Made by a program: the position numbers and the translations under genes. Below are positions 24,495-33,539 of a stretch of 64,000 bases of DNA, piece by piece. The notes below the pieces were generated by a model. It worked only from the letters and a program-made list of their open reading frames with translations. It ran no database searches and was not told where the DNA came from. How positions within the stretch are numbered: the first letter of the stretch is position 1; every line of letters starts with the position of its first letter. This stretch comes from an uncultured Muribaculaceae bacterium (GTDB lineage Bacteria; Bacteroidota; Bacteroidia; Bacteroidales; Muribaculaceae): NCBI GenBank assembly GCA_947381945.1, contig CANCXM010000013.1:16687-80686 (forward strand), given 5' to 3'.

Positions 24495-24589
24495 CCTGTC
24501 GGACACCCCCTGATTGGGAGCCTTGAGGTCCCTCGACCCCGAGGGCAGCGACAGTGTCGGGGATTACGAAAAAAGTGGTGTCCGACAGG
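24495..24589. repeat. Nested inverted repeat, possible structured RNA or terminator
   Basis: Outer arms CCTGTCGGACACC (24495-24507) and GGTGTCCGACAGG (24577-24589) match perfectly. Inside are two further palindromic pieces, around CCTCG/CGAGG (24530-24545) and CGACA/TGTCG (24549-24559), giving a branched-hairpin layout. It lies beyond the 3' ends of both the lipid kinase (+) and DUF4294 (-) genes. Confidence 0.7.
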
Positions 24590-24604
24590 GCACCACTAAT
24601 TGGA

Positions 24605-24690
24605 TATAATCTTTAGTACGTTATCTTTAGTACTTTATCCTTGATACTTAATCCTTAATACTTTATCCTTAATCCTTTATACTTATTACT
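24605..24690. repeat. Degenerate AT-rich tandem repeat
   Basis: A run of units of about 10-12 bases of the form TAATACTTTATCCT / TTTAGTACTT fills the end of the gap before the DUF4294 gene. A related AT-rich family of the same short words recurs at 47890-48010 in the arginine cluster. Confidence 0.7.
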
Positions 24691-24700
24691 TAACCGAAGG

Positions 24701-25366
24701 TTACAGTTGTCCGAGTTCGACCATTGTGGCGACGCGTTCGACTATCGCATCCTTGCGGTCGGTGTCCGGTTTGTAGCCGGTCTTGAGGTTCACACCGAAG
24801 ATGCGGCCGAAGGTCTGCCAGAAGCTTGCGCGGAATGAGCCGAGGAAGGCTTTGAGGATATTGTAGCTCGATTGGTTGGTCTCGCGGTTGATGAGCTTGA
24901 TAAGCATCTGAGCTTGCGATTTGGTGAATTTCTTAAGCACAGGCTTGTATTGTTCAAACACAGCTCCTTCCATCTTTTTCAGGTGTTCCTCGCGTTCCTG
25001 CTGGGTGGGGAATGTTTCGATATATTCGTAGGTCTCAATCAGAGTCTCGCAGATGAGCTTTGCGTATGGGAGGGTCTTCTTCACATCGCGCACCGTCTTC
25101 CAGTAGAATTCCTCCTCTTTCTTATTCTTGAACTTCAGGGGAGGATAAACGGTCACGTCGGCGAGCACAAGCATGAGAGTGTTGTCGCCGTTCTCATCGT
25201 CAAAGAAATAGTAGCCCTGAAGCGGTTTGACGCGTCCGGAGCCTACTTTTATGTTAGAGGTATCATCATCGTTGTTATCGGCAGACATGACGGGACTGCT
25301 ATATGCGCTGAGCGCACACAGAGCCGTCATGATTAGCGATAGGAGAAATCTATTGAATTGTGTCAT
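24701..25366 (-). CDS. DUF4294 family protein
   Basis: 221 residues: signal peptide ('LIMTALCALSAYSS'), an acidic low-complexity stretch ('ADNNDDDTS'), then a mostly helical domain with 'LVLADVTVYPPLKFKNKKEEEFYWKTVRDVKK' in two halves (up to 'LKFKNK' and from 'EFYWKTVRDVKK'), the hallmark of DUF4294, a Bacteroidetes family of unknown function. It follows nadB by 54 bases on the same strand and may be read from the gpmI-sdaA-nadB transcript. Confidence 0.8.
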   Translation of the reverse strand: MTQFNRFLLSLIMTALCALSAYSSPVMSADNNDDDTSNIKVGSGRVKPLQGYYFFDDENGDNTLMLVLADVTVYPPLKFKNKKEEEFYWKTVRDVKKTLPYAKLICETLIETYEYIETFPTQQEREEHLKKMEGAVFEQYKPVLKKFTKSQAQMLIKLINRETNQSSYNILKAFLGSFRASFWQTFGRIFGVNLKTGYKPDTDRKDAIVERVATMVELGQL

Positions 25367-25420
25367 ACATTATTATAACACACGAAACGATGTTTTTATT
25401 GTATCGGACTGCCTGTCATG

Positions 25421-27007
25421 TCAGTCTTTGGCCGGACCGTGGGGCACCGGAGGATAGTCGACCGTATAGTGCAGACCGCGCGATTCCTTGCGCTCCTTGG
25501 CCTGGCGCATGATAAGGTAGCCAACGTTGATGATGTTGCGCAACTCGCATATCTCACGCGACGCTTTCGACTGCTTGAAGAGTTTTTCGGTCTCCTCATA
25601 GAGGATGTCGAGGCGGTTCCATGCGCGGTCGAGGCGAAGGTTGGAGCGCACGATGCCGACGTAGGTACCCATGATCTGGTTGACCTCTTTGATGCTCTGG
25701 GTGATGAGTACCATTTCCTCTGTGTGGCGCGTCCCTTCGTCGTTCCATTCGGGCACGTCGGTGCGGAAATCATAGTGTGAGGCATTGGCTGTGGCGTGGC
25801 GTGCGGCAGCGTCCGCATAGACAACAGCTTCGATGAGCGAGTTTGATGCAAGACGGTTGCCTCCGTGGAGACCTGTGCATGAACATTCACCGACAGCATA
25901 TAGACGCTTGATGGACGATTCGGCATTGCCATCGACCTTGATGCCTCCACAGAGGTAGTGGGCGGCGGGAGCGACGGGAATGTAATCTTTGGTGATGTCG
26001 ATTCCGAGCGACAGGCACTTGGCGTAGATGTTGGGGAAGTGCTTCTTTGTCTCTTCGGGGTCCTTGTGGGTCACGTCGAGATAGACGTGGTCATCGCCGG
26101 TGAGTTTCATTTCCGAGTCGATGGCGCGCGCCACGATGTCGCGGGGTGCAAGTGAGAGACGCGGGTCATACTTGTGCATGAATTCCTCGCCTTTGAGGTT
26201 GCGGAGCACTGCGCCGTAGCCTCTCATTGCCTCTGTGATGAGGAAGTTAGGGCGGTCGCCGGGATGGTAGAGGGCAGTGGGATGGAACTGGATGAATTCC
26301 ATGTCCTTGACGGTTCCCTTAGCGCGGTAGACCATAGCAATACCGTCGCCGGTGGCCACGAGGGGATTGGTAGTGGTCTGGTAGACGGCGCCGACACCGC
26401 CGGTGGCTATGAGTGTGATGCGTGAGAGGAAGGTGTCAACTTCGCCGGTATCGGTGTCAAGAACGTAGGCACCGTAGCAGGTGATGTCCTGGGTGCGGCG
26501 GGTGACAATCTTACCCAGATGGTGCTGGGTTATGATTTCGATAGCGAAGTGATGCTCGAAAATATCAATGTTCTCGTTGGCTTTCACGGCCTCAATGAGC
26601 GACTCCTGGATTTCAAAGCCGGTGTTGTCGGCATGGTGCAGGATGCGGAATTCCGAATGTCCGCCCTCACGATGGAGGTCGAACGATCCGTCGGCCTTCT
26701 TGTCGAACTCGACACCCCAGTTGATCAGTTCCCGGATCTGTTCGGGAGCTTCGGTAACCACCTTGCGGACCGCTTCGGGGTCGCTGAGCCAGTCGCCGGC
26801 AATCATGGTGTCGTTGATGTGTTTCTCGAAGTCGTCGACTTCAAGGTTTGTGACAGAGGCCACGCCGCCCTGGGCAAGAGCTGTGTTAGCTTCGTCAAGT
26901 GTGGTCTTGCAAATGAGCGCCACGCGCCCCTTTGAAGCAACTTTCAGGGCAAAGCTCATGCCGGCTATGCCAGAGCCGATTACAAGATAGTCATACTTTC
27001 GTGTCAT
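25421..27007 (-). CDS. nadB: L-aspartate oxidase
   Basis: 528 residues. FAD-binding motif GSGIAG at 11-16, then 'ANTALAQGGVASV', 'REGGHSEFRILHHADNTG', 'TGGVGAVYQTTTNP' and 'APAAHYLCGGIKVD', all typical of NadB; the C-terminal helical domain starts near residue 430. It oxidises aspartate to iminoaspartate, the first step of de novo NAD synthesis; in anaerobes fumarate is the likely electron acceptor. nadA and nadC are not in the window. It sits 68 bases after sdaA in a run with gpmI. Confidence 0.95.
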   Translation of the reverse strand: MTRKYDYLVIGSGIAGMSFALKVASKGRVALICKTTLDEANTALAQGGVASVTNLEVDDFEKHINDTMIAGDWLSDPEAVRKVVTEAPEQIRELINWGVEFDKKADGSFDLHREGGHSEFRILHHADNTGFEIQESLIEAVKANENIDIFEHHFAIEIITQHHLGKIVTRRTQDITCYGAYVLDTDTGEVDTFLSRITLIATGGVGAVYQTTTNPLVATGDGIAMVYRAKGTVKDMEFIQFHPTALYHPGDRPNFLITEAMRGYGAVLRNLKGEEFMHKYDPRLSLAPRDIVARAIDSEMKLTGDDHVYLDVTHKDPEETKKHFPNIYAKCLSLGIDITKDYIPVAPAAHYLCGGIKVDGNAESSIKRLYAVGECSCTGLHGGNRLASNSLIEAVVYADAAARHATANASHYDFRTDVPEWNDEGTRHTEEMVLITQSIKEVNQIMGTYVGIVRSNLRLDRAWNRLDILYEETEKLFKQSKASREICELRNIINVGYLIMRQAKERKESRGLHYTVDYPPVPHGPAKD

Positions 27008-27075
27008 GGCAGTTGAAATGTGAGAAGCTGGAGTTTAATGGGGTTGGAGAGAGGTGGTCGTAGGTGATTTAAGTG

Positions 27076-28272
27076 TCATTTTATGGCTGCAAGTCCACCT
27101 TGTGCGGTTTCCTTGTAGATTGACGGGAGGTCGTGGCCTGTCTGTTTCATCACTTCAACAATTCGGTCGAAAGTGACTGAGTGACGGCCATCGGAGAACG
27201 ATGCGTAGAGGTTGCTGTCGAGCGCGCGGGCGGCTGCGTAGGCGTTACGCTCGATGCATGGAATCTGCACGAGTCCGCAGACGGGGTCGCAGGTAAGTCC
27301 GAGGTGGTGTTCGAGGCCCATCTCGGCTGAGTATTCAATCTGGGCAGGCGTTCCTCCGAAGAGCTGGCTTGCAGCAGCGGCTGCCATCGCACATGCTACA
27401 CCGACTTCGCCCTGACAGCCGACTTCGGCTCCGGAAACCGATGCATTGTGCTTGACCACACTGCCGAAAAGTCCGGCCGTGGCGAGTGCACGCAGGATGC
27501 GCTTGTCGCTGAATCCCTTGGAGGTCGAGAGATGGTAGAGGACGGCGGGGAGGACTCCGCATGAGCCACATGTGGGGGCGGTGACGATTTTTCCGCCCGA
27601 TGCGTTCTCCTCACTGACAGCGAGAGCGTAGGCATAGACGAGTCCGCGGCTGCGGAGGCTGTCGTTGTGCCCGGCGGCATGGAGATAGTAGCTGATGGCC
27701 TTTCTCCGGACTCCAAGACCTCCGGGAAGGACTCCTTCGGCTTCGATGCCGCGCTCGACGGCCTCTTTCATCACTCGCCACACTTCGGCGAGATAGTCCC
27801 ACACATCGCTGTCCTCGCAGTCATTGACATATTCCCAAAAGCTTTTGCCTGTCTGTTTGGTCCAATCGAGTATGTCGGCGATTTTCTCCATCGCGTAGAC
27901 ATCTTTCACCACCGGACGTTCTTCCCCTTCATGGACAATGTCGCCTCCGCCTATCGAATAGACTGTCGAGGCTTCAAGCTCCTTCCCCTCGGCGTCAAAC
28001 GCGCGGAATGTCATGCCGTTGGGGTGGAAGGGTAGGAATATGTCGGGTTGCCAGATGATTTCAGTCGGGGCTATAGGAGTCAGTTCGCCAAGAATAGCCA
28101 CATCAGTCATGTGACCCTTTCCGGTGCCCGCGAGAGCACCGTAAAGGGTCACAGTAAATGATGCGGCGTCCCGGTGGCGGGAGCCAAACTCCTGGGCGGC
28201 TTTCAGAGGTCCCATTGTGTGGGAACTCGACGGGCCGTGGCCTATTTTATAGAGTTGTTTGATTGATTCCAT
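27076..28272 (-). CDS. sdaA: L-serine ammonia-lyase, iron-sulfur type
   Basis: 398 residues, single-chain form: the N-terminal beta domain ('KIGHGPSSSHTMGP', 'GTGKGHMTD') is fused to the C-terminal alpha domain. Cysteines for the catalytic [4Fe-4S] cluster are present in 'APTCGSCGVLPAVLY' and 'LTCDPVCGLVQIPCIERN'. It deaminates L-serine to pyruvate and ammonia, as an oxygen-sensitive enzyme. Its ATG overlaps the gpmI stop by one base (TGATG), so the two genes are translationally coupled; glycolytic 3-phosphoglycerate links both to serine metabolism. Confidence 0.95.
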   Translation of the reverse strand: MESIKQLYKIGHGPSSSHTMGPLKAAQEFGSRHRDAASFTVTLYGALAGTGKGHMTDVAILGELTPIAPTEIIWQPDIFLPFHPNGMTFRAFDAEGKELEASTVYSIGGGDIVHEGEERPVVKDVYAMEKIADILDWTKQTGKSFWEYVNDCEDSDVWDYLAEVWRVMKEAVERGIEAEGVLPGGLGVRRKAISYYLHAAGHNDSLRSRGLVYAYALAVSEENASGGKIVTAPTCGSCGVLPAVLYHLSTSKGFSDKRILRALATAGLFGSVVKHNASVSGAEVGCQGEVGVACAMAAAAASQLFGGTPAQIEYSAEMGLEHHLGLTCDPVCGLVQIPCIERNAYAAARALDSNLYASFSDGRHSVTFDRIVEVMKQTGHDLPSIYKETAQGGLAAIK

Positions 28273-29786
28273 CAGTTGATAAGAGCGTGGCCGGTCATCT
28301 CCTTGGGCTGGGGAAGTCCCATGATTTTGAGCATGGTAGGCGCAACATCGGCAAGCTTACCGTCCTCGACTTTAGCATCGGTGCGCTCGGTGACGTAGAT
28401 GCAGGGGACGGGGTTGAGCGAGTGGGCTGTGTTGGGTGTTCCGTCGGCGTTGATTGCGTTGTCGGCATTGCCGTGGTCAGCGATGATGATGACTTCGTAG
28501 CCGGCTTCTTTGGCAGCCTCAACTGTGTCTTTCACACATTCGTCAACAGCTTTGACAGCCTTGCAGATGGCTTCGTAGACTCCGGTGTGGCCCACCATGT
28601 CGCCGTTTGCGTAGTTGACAACGATGAAGTCATATTTTTCTTCCTTGATGGCTTCGACGAGTTTGTCTTTCACCTCGTAGGCGCTCATTTCAGGCTTGAG
28701 GTCGTAGGTTGCGACCTTGGGTGAAGCGACGAGGATACGCTCCTCACCTTCGTAGGGCTCTTCGCGTCCACCGTTGAAGAAGAATGTCACATGTGCATAC
28801 TTCTCGGTCTCGGCTATGTGGAGTTGCTTCTTGTCGAGGCTTGAAAGGTATTCGCCGAGTGTGTTCTCGACGTTTTCCTTCGGGAAGAGGATGTGGACGC
28901 CGGTGAACGATGCGTCGTAGGGGGTCATGCAGTAGTACTGGAGACCGGGGATAACCTTCATGTCAGCCTCGGGAATATCGTGCTGTGTGAGGGCTACGGT
29001 GAGCTCCTTGGCGCGGTCGTTGCGGTAGTTGAAGAAGATGACGGCGTCGCCTTCTTTGATGGTTCCGTCGACGGTCGAGTTGTTGATGGGCTTGATGAAT
29101 TCGTCGGTCACATCCTCGTTGTAGCTTTCCTGTACGGCAGCAACCATGTCGGTGGCTTGTTTGCCTTCACCTTTGACAAGAAGATCGTAGGCGACCTTCA
29201 CACGCTCCCAGCGTTTGTCGCGGTCCATAGCGTAGTAACGGCCGATGATTGATGCGATTTTGCCTGCCGACTTTGCGCAGTGGTTTTCGAGAGCCTCGAT
29301 GAAGCCTTTTCCGCTGCGGGGGTCTGTATCACGGCCATCCATGAAGCAGTGGATATAGACCTTCTCAAGACCGTAGTGCTTTGCTATGTCGCAGAGTGCA
29401 TAGAGGTGGTCAAGCGATGAGTGTACGCCACCGTCGCTTGTAAGGCCCATGAAGTGGATGGCCTTGCCGTTGTCGCGGGCGTAAGTGAATGCGTTGACGA
29501 TTTCAGGGTTTTCGAGGATTGAACCGTCCTGACAGGCCTTGTTGATTTTCACGAGGTCCTGATAGAGCACGCGGCCTGCGCCGATATTGAGGTGACCTAC
29601 TTCAGAGTTGCCCATCTGGCCGTCGGGGAGACCGACATTCTCGCCTGATGCCTGAAGCTGGCTGTGGGGATAGGTTTTTACGAGATAGTCCCAGTAGGGG
29701 GTGGGGGTTGAGGAAATAGCGTCGCTCTTTGAGTGATTGCCGATTCCCCATCCGTCGAGAATCATTAACAATGCTTTCTTTGCCAT
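28272..29786 (-). CDS. gpmI: 2,3-bisphosphoglycerate-independent phosphoglycerate mutase
   Basis: 504 residues, normal length. Metal-binding Asp 11 in 'LDGWG' and catalytic Ser 61 in '[14 protein letters not shown]' are present, as are '[13 protein letters not shown]', '[11 protein letters not shown]' and the C-terminal '[10 protein letters not shown]'. It interconverts 3- and 2-phosphoglycerate with Mn2+. It is first in the run gpmI-sdaA-nadB-DUF4294. A -7 element lies about 60 bases upstream. Confidence 0.96.
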   Translation of the reverse strand: MAKKALLMILDGWGIGNHSKSDAISSTPTPYWDYLVKTYPHSQLQASGENVGLPDGQMGNSEVGHLNIGAGRVLYQDLVKINKACQDGSILENPEIVNAFTYARDNGKAIHFMGLTSDGGVHSSLDHLYALCDIAKHYGLEKVYIHCFMDGRDTDPRSGKGFIEALENHCAKSAGKIASIIGRYYAMDRDKRWERVKVAYDLLVKGEGKQATDMVAAVQESYNEDVTDEFIKPINNSTVDGTIKEGDAVIFFNYRNDRAKELTVALTQHDIPEADMKVIPGLQYYCMTPYDASFTGVHILFPKENVENTLGEYLSSLDKKQLHIAETEKYAHVTFFFNGGREEPYEGEERILVASPKVATYDLKPEMSAYEVKDKLVEAIKEEKYDFIVVNYANGDMVGHTGVYEAICKAVKAVDECVKDTVEAAKEAGYEVIIIADHGNADNAINADGTPNTAHSLNPVPCIYVTERTDAKVEDGKLADVAPTMLKIMGLPQPKEMTGHALIN

Positions 29787-29846
29787 GATGTTATAGAAAT
29801 TGTATGATTAATTTTCCAAAATTTCGCAGTGCGGTTTTCAAGAGTG

Positions 29847-29854
29847 CAAAGATA
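29847..29854 (-). promoter_or_regulatory. -7 element upstream of gpmI
   Basis: On the minus strand TATCTTTG (followed by C) fits TAnnTTTGC, the Bacteroidetes -7 element; start of transcription would be near 29840, about 54 bases before the gpmI ATG. No TTTG at the -33 spacing. Confidence 0.5.
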
Positions 29855-29899
29855 CGCAAAAACTATGATTCCCAAGCACATTTGGGCGTAAAAATCCTG

Positions 29900-30217
29900 T
29901 TAAAGTGCCACCTGTACGCCTCCGAGATTGAGAGTGGCAGTGATGCCCATTGCGCTGAATGCGCGCGCCATGGTGGAGATGGTTATGTTGTGGCCGTTTT
30001 CGATTTTCGATATGCGGGCTTTCTTCACGCCCATCATTTCACCCAACTGTTCCTGGGTCAGAGAGCGTTCCAGACGAGCCTTGCGGATTGCCTCTCCGAT
30101 GTGATAGGCGCGAATCTCTTCCTGAACTTCGGCTTCATAAGCATCCCTGTAGGGAGTTCCGATTTTACCGAGATTTCTGTCTTTCAGTTCTTCGAGAGTG
30201 TAATATTTCATTGCCAT
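29900..30217 (-). CDS. higA: HigA-type antitoxin, XRE family helix-turn-helix
   Basis: 105 residues. The Xre-type helix-turn-helix is at about 54-77 ('LTQEQLGEMMGVKKARISKI'). The N-terminal part ('YTLEELKDRNLGKIGTPYRD') resembles antitoxins paired with RelE-like toxins. It starts 3 bases after the toxin gene's stop, the toxin-first order typical of HigBA. It should neutralise the toxin and repress their shared promoter. Confidence 0.85.
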   Translation of the reverse strand: MAMKYYTLEELKDRNLGKIGTPYRDAYEAEVQEEIRAYHIGEAIRKARLERSLTQEQLGEMMGVKKARISKIENGHNITISTMARAFSAMGITATLNLGGVQVAL

Positions 30218-30220
30218 AGA

Positions 30221-30565
30221 TTACCTATTTTTGTCTTTTAGATAGTTGATGCGTATTGCTTCTGCTTTTTTAATTTCTTTGGAGGGCGTTTTCTGAGATT
30301 TCTTTATTATTCCGTGTGTAGCAATCACGAATGTTTCTTCCTCTCTGTCCAAAAAGGCAAAAAGACGATAGCATAAACTTTGATAGATGATACGGAATTC
30401 CCAGATGTTGGTTCCATCTAATTTCTTAAATAGAGTGACATCCTTTATGCCACCGGCGACTTTGTCGATGGTATAAAAGATTTTTCGTTGTGCTGCCACA
30501 GGGAGCGAGTTGATGAAATCCCCTGCTTCCTGCAAGGCGATGAATCTGAAAATAGGTTTGTCCAT
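30221..30565 (-). CDS. higB: HigB-type toxin, RelE/ParE superfamily
   Basis: 114 residues from the ATG at 30565. RelE/HigB-like core: 'ALQEAGDFINSLPVAAQRKI', 'LDGTNIWEFRIIYQSLCYRLFAF' in two adjoining strands, 'ATHGIIKKSQKTP' and 'EIKKAEAIR'. Such toxins are ribosome-dependent mRNA endonucleases. An in-frame TTG at 30589 lies inside the -7 element and would start upstream of the expected transcript, so 30565 is preferred. The antitoxin gene follows directly. Confidence 0.85.
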   Translation of the reverse strand: MDKPIFRFIALQEAGDFINSLPVAAQRKIFYTIDKVAGGIKDVTLFKKLDGTNIWEFRIIYQSLCYRLFAFLDREEETFVIATHGIIKKSQKTPSKEIKKAEAIRINYLKDKNR

Positions 30566-30586
30566 TATCCGGGAGTCTTGTTCCTG

Positions 30587-30618
30587 CAAAGATAAGGATA
30601 AGTTTCCTTATTTGCAAA
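30587..30618 (-). promoter_or_regulatory. Bacteroidetes-type promoter of higBA
   Basis: On the minus strand TTTG (plus 30615-30618), 20 bases, then TATCTTTG (plus 30587-30594), followed by C. Full -33/-7 match; the transcript should begin near 30580, 15 bases before the higB ATG. Confidence 0.75.
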
Positions 30619-30704
30619 CAATTAATCGGCAGGATATGTTTGCTTAGTGGATGTCTGTAGGATGAACACGGATGTTTATTCAGTTGTGGATAGCAATGCT
30701 TCTC

Positions 30705-32135
30705 TCAAAGTTTGGTGAGGGTTTTGGTGAGGGTGACTGTCTCGGGGATTTCGCGGGTGTAATGGGTGACGAAGATGAGTGTGGAGCGGTTGCGGGTGAT
30801 AAGGAGGTCAATGAGGCGGCGCACTCTTTCTTTTCGTTCGGCATCGAGGCCATGGAGGGGTTCGTCAAGAATCATTAATGGTGCCTGTTTGATGAAGGTG
30901 CGGGCGAGGAGGACGAGTCGCTGCTCTCCGGATGAGAGTTCTGAGAATTTCCGGTCGGCGAGATGGCTGATGTCGAGCAGACGGAGCCAGGTGCGGGCTT
31001 CGTCGAGTTCGTCGGGTGTGGCCTTCCGGAATTGGGAGAGTGAGTTGCGCTTACCGCCGACGACTATCTCCTCGACCGGGAGTGATGAGCTGAAGTAGAG
31101 CTGCATTTCGGGGCACACATAGCCGATGCGGTCTTTGATTTCCCAGATGCTTTCGCCTGAACCTCGACGGCGGTCGAAGAGGGTGATGCGATTGGCGTAG
31201 GCCTGTGGATTGTCGGCACAGACAAGACTGAGGAGGAGCGATTTGCCGGAGCCGTTGGGACCGGTCAAGGCCCAGCGTTCACCGGAACGGACGGTCCAGT
31301 CGAGACCTTCGAGGATTGAGCGGTTTCCGTAGCGGACATGACCATCCTCGATTGCGAATGCAACATCGAAGTCAGTGCAGGAAGAAGATGGGGCCGGGAG
31401 GTCGGCTTCGGAGATGTCGGGTGATGAGGTCACAGCGTTTTCCCGCAGATTGGCGATTTCCTCCGGATTTATGATGGGCCGGGAGAGGGTATGGTTGTCG
31501 AGGGTAATGATGGCAGTGGTATAGGCCGGAATGTCGATGGCATCGCATAGGAGCATGATGATTCCGGTTCCACTCCCGGCAATACCGCTGATTGCGTTGT
31601 CGAGCTCTGCGCGTGATTGAGCGTCGAGCCCGATATAGGGGTTGTCAAGGATAAGGATGTCGGGAGTGTCGATGAGTGCGTTTATGATAAGCAATTTGCG
31701 CAGCTCTCCGCTTGAAAGATAGTTGACGCGTTTGTCAACGACATCGTGGAGCGAGAAAGTGTCGCATAGTTCTTTCCATTGTTGGGTAGACGCTTTTTCG
31801 CCAAGGATTTCTCCGACTGTCGGGACGAGGTCGTTAACTGTCGCTTCAAGCCGCTGGTCGTAGCGTGTCACTTCAATTCCGGTAAGGGCATGGATGTCGG
31901 TAAAGGCAAGCATTTTGACCTTCATGTCTGGACGGGAGAATTCGAGGCGGTTGCCGTAGGCATAACGGCCTTTTTCGATGACCAGACCGAGGGTAGACTT
32001 ACCTGAACCGTTGGGGCCGAGGATGATGCTTACTCCTGCAGGGATTGTGGTAAAAGAGGGGTTCTGAAGCACTACATTGCCGTAGCCGAGACGAGGGCTG
32101 TTGAATTTTACAAGAAAATCTGCATTATTATCCAT
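30705..32135 (-). CDS. Double ABC-domain ATPase, ModF-like, without membrane domain
   Basis: 476 residues with two ABC modules in one chain. Module 1: Walker A 'GPNGSGKST' at 40-48, signature LSSGE at 140-144, Walker B 'LILDN' at 161-165. Module 2: Walker A 'GPNGSGKS' at 292-299, signature LSSGE at 400-404, Walker B 'MILDE' at 421-425 and H-loop 'FVTHYT'. Module 1 has Asn where the catalytic Glu should be and lacks a switch histidine ('LLCDAID'), so only module 2 looks fully active. The layout is that of ModF-like cytosolic ABC proteins; no permease is next to it. Real role unknown. Confidence 0.85.
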   Translation of the reverse strand: MDNNADFLVKFNSPRLGYGNVVLQNPSFTTIPAGVSIILGPNGSGKSTLGLVIEKGRYAYGNRLEFSRPDMKVKMLAFTDIHALTGIEVTRYDQRLEATVNDLVPTVGEILGEKASTQQWKELCDTFSLHDVVDKRVNYLSSGELRKLLIINALIDTPDILILDNPYIGLDAQSRAELDNAISGIAGSGTGIIMLLCDAIDIPAYTTAIITLDNHTLSRPIINPEEIANLRENAVTSSPDISEADLPAPSSSCTDFDVAFAIEDGHVRYGNRSILEGLDWTVRSGERWALTGPNGSGKSLLLSLVCADNPQAYANRITLFDRRRGSGESIWEIKDRIGYVCPEMQLYFSSSLPVEEIVVGGKRNSLSQFRKATPDELDEARTWLRLLDISHLADRKFSELSSGEQRLVLLARTFIKQAPLMILDEPLHGLDAERKERVRRLIDLLITRNRSTLIFVTHYTREIPETVTLTKTLTKL

Positions 32136-32163
32136 TGCGAACTTGAATTTTTTTTGACGGCTG

Positions 32164-32171
32164 CAAAATTA
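32164..32171 (-). promoter_or_regulatory. -7 element upstream of the double ABC ATPase gene
   Basis: Minus-strand TAATTTTG followed by C, fitting TAnnTTTGC, 29 bases before the ATG. No -33 TTTG at the usual spacing. Confidence 0.4.
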
Positions 32172-32317
32172 CTAAATAAATGAGTGATAATCCAATGCTT
32201 ATGATGAAAAAAACGGAGTGGAGTTATGGAAATTAGGATTATAATCAGTATCTTTGTGGAGGTGAGGCTCTTTGGGATTTTATCAGGCATCACTAAGAAT
32301 GTTAACAGTTTAATATC

Positions 32318-33346
32318 ATGGAAAAGAACATCTCTCTCCCCGTCGGTGAAAGCAATTTGCTTAAGGAAATCCGACATGTGATTGATTCGGCGCGCAACCG
32401 CGCCATGCAGACAGTTAATTCACTTATGGTCCAGGCCTACTGGAATGTGGGCAGGCTCATAGTGGAGGCTCAGGGTGGCGATAGTCGGGCAGAATATGGC
32501 GATGGCCTAATCAAGCGTATCTCAAAGGAACTCACCACTGAATTTGGTAAAGGATTTGATGCGTCTAATCTGAAGAATATGAGACAGTTTTATCTCATAT
32601 TCCCAAAATGCGACACACTGTGTAGCCAATTAAGTTGGTCTCATTACCGATTGATTATGAGAGTGCGTAATCCCGATGCCCGTGAATTCTACATCTCAGA
32701 AGCGGTAAAAGGTCAGTGGAGTGTCAGGCAGTTGCAGCGACAAATCAACACTTTCTTCTACGACAGACTGTTGGCCAGCCGTGATAAGGCCGGGGTTTCA
32801 GCTGAGTTGAAGCGCAAGGATAAAGAGGATTTCAATCCGCGTCAGATTATTCGTGATCCATACGTTCTTGAATTTCTTGATTTGAAGGCCAATCCATCTT
32901 TTTATGAAAAGGATCTCGAACAGGGCCTCATAGCCCATCTTCAGGAGTTCATGCTTGAAATGGGACGCGGATTCTCATTTGTGGGGCGTCAGAAACGTAT
33001 TACTTTTGACGGTCAGCACTTCTATATTGATCTTGTGTTCTACAATTATCTGATGAAGTGCTTTGTCCTTGTTGATTTGAAAATGGGTGTTCTGACTCAC
33101 CAGGACATTGGCCAGATGCAGATGTATGTCAACTACTATAACGCGGAAATTCGTCCGGAGGGGGATAATCCAACTGTTGGGCTGCTCCTGTGTGCCGATA
33201 AAAGCGATGAGGTCATCAGATATACCCTCGGTGACAGCTCAGCCAATATTCTCGCTGCGAAATATACCGATTGCTTGCCATCTGAGGAGGAGTTGCGTCG
33301 GGAATTGCGTCGGGAATATGACAATTTGCGTGCTTTGGAAGAGTGA
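32318..33346 (+). CDS. DUF1016 / PD-(D/E)XK nuclease domain protein (YhcG-like)
   Basis: 342 residues. The N-terminal helical DUF1016 part (about 20-165) contains 'QAYWNVGRLIVEAQGG', 'FGKGFDASNLKNMRQFY' and 'LSWSHYRLIMRV'. The C-terminal half (about 185-330) is a PD-(D/E)XK nuclease fold: 'FYIDLVFYN' supplies the Asp and 'VLVDLKMG' the D-x-K; 'GQMQMYVNYY' follows. Family members sit often beside type I restriction systems or toxin-antitoxin genes and are thought to cut DNA. Here it stands alone next to HigBA and an ABC ATPase. A -7-like TATCTTTG is at 32249-32256. Confidence 0.88.
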   Translation: MEKNISLPVGESNLLKEIRHVIDSARNRAMQTVNSLMVQAYWNVGRLIVEAQGGDSRAEYGDGLIKRISKELTTEFGKGFDASNLKNMRQFYLIFPKCDTLCSQLSWSHYRLIMRVRNPDAREFYISEAVKGQWSVRQLQRQINTFFYDRLLASRDKAGVSAELKRKDKEDFNPRQIIRDPYVLEFLDLKANPSFYEKDLEQGLIAHLQEFMLEMGRGFSFVGRQKRITFDGQHFYIDLVFYNYLMKCFVLVDLKMGVLTHQDIGQMQMYVNYYNAEIRPEGDNPTVGLLLCADKSDEVIRYTLGDSSANILAAKYTDCLPSEEELRRELRREYDNLRALEE

Positions 33347-33539
33347 AGTGGCAAATAAACGCCTTGTGGCAGGAAATTTTAAGCTGAATAAGGGGATTTT
33401 ATGATATTTTTTGTATTTTTGCGGAAAGTCTTGTCCGTTCAGGCATGACATATCTTGAATCGGTACCAAAAGCCAATCAATACCAATCCCTATCCACAGA
33501 AATTTCTAAAGCTTATAACCGAAAAATATTTCATCTATT

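Noticed and set aside
30566..30589. TTG start for the HigB toxin
   Set aside because: The codon overlaps the -7 promoter element, so it would not be transcribed; the ATG at 30565 begins the family sequence.
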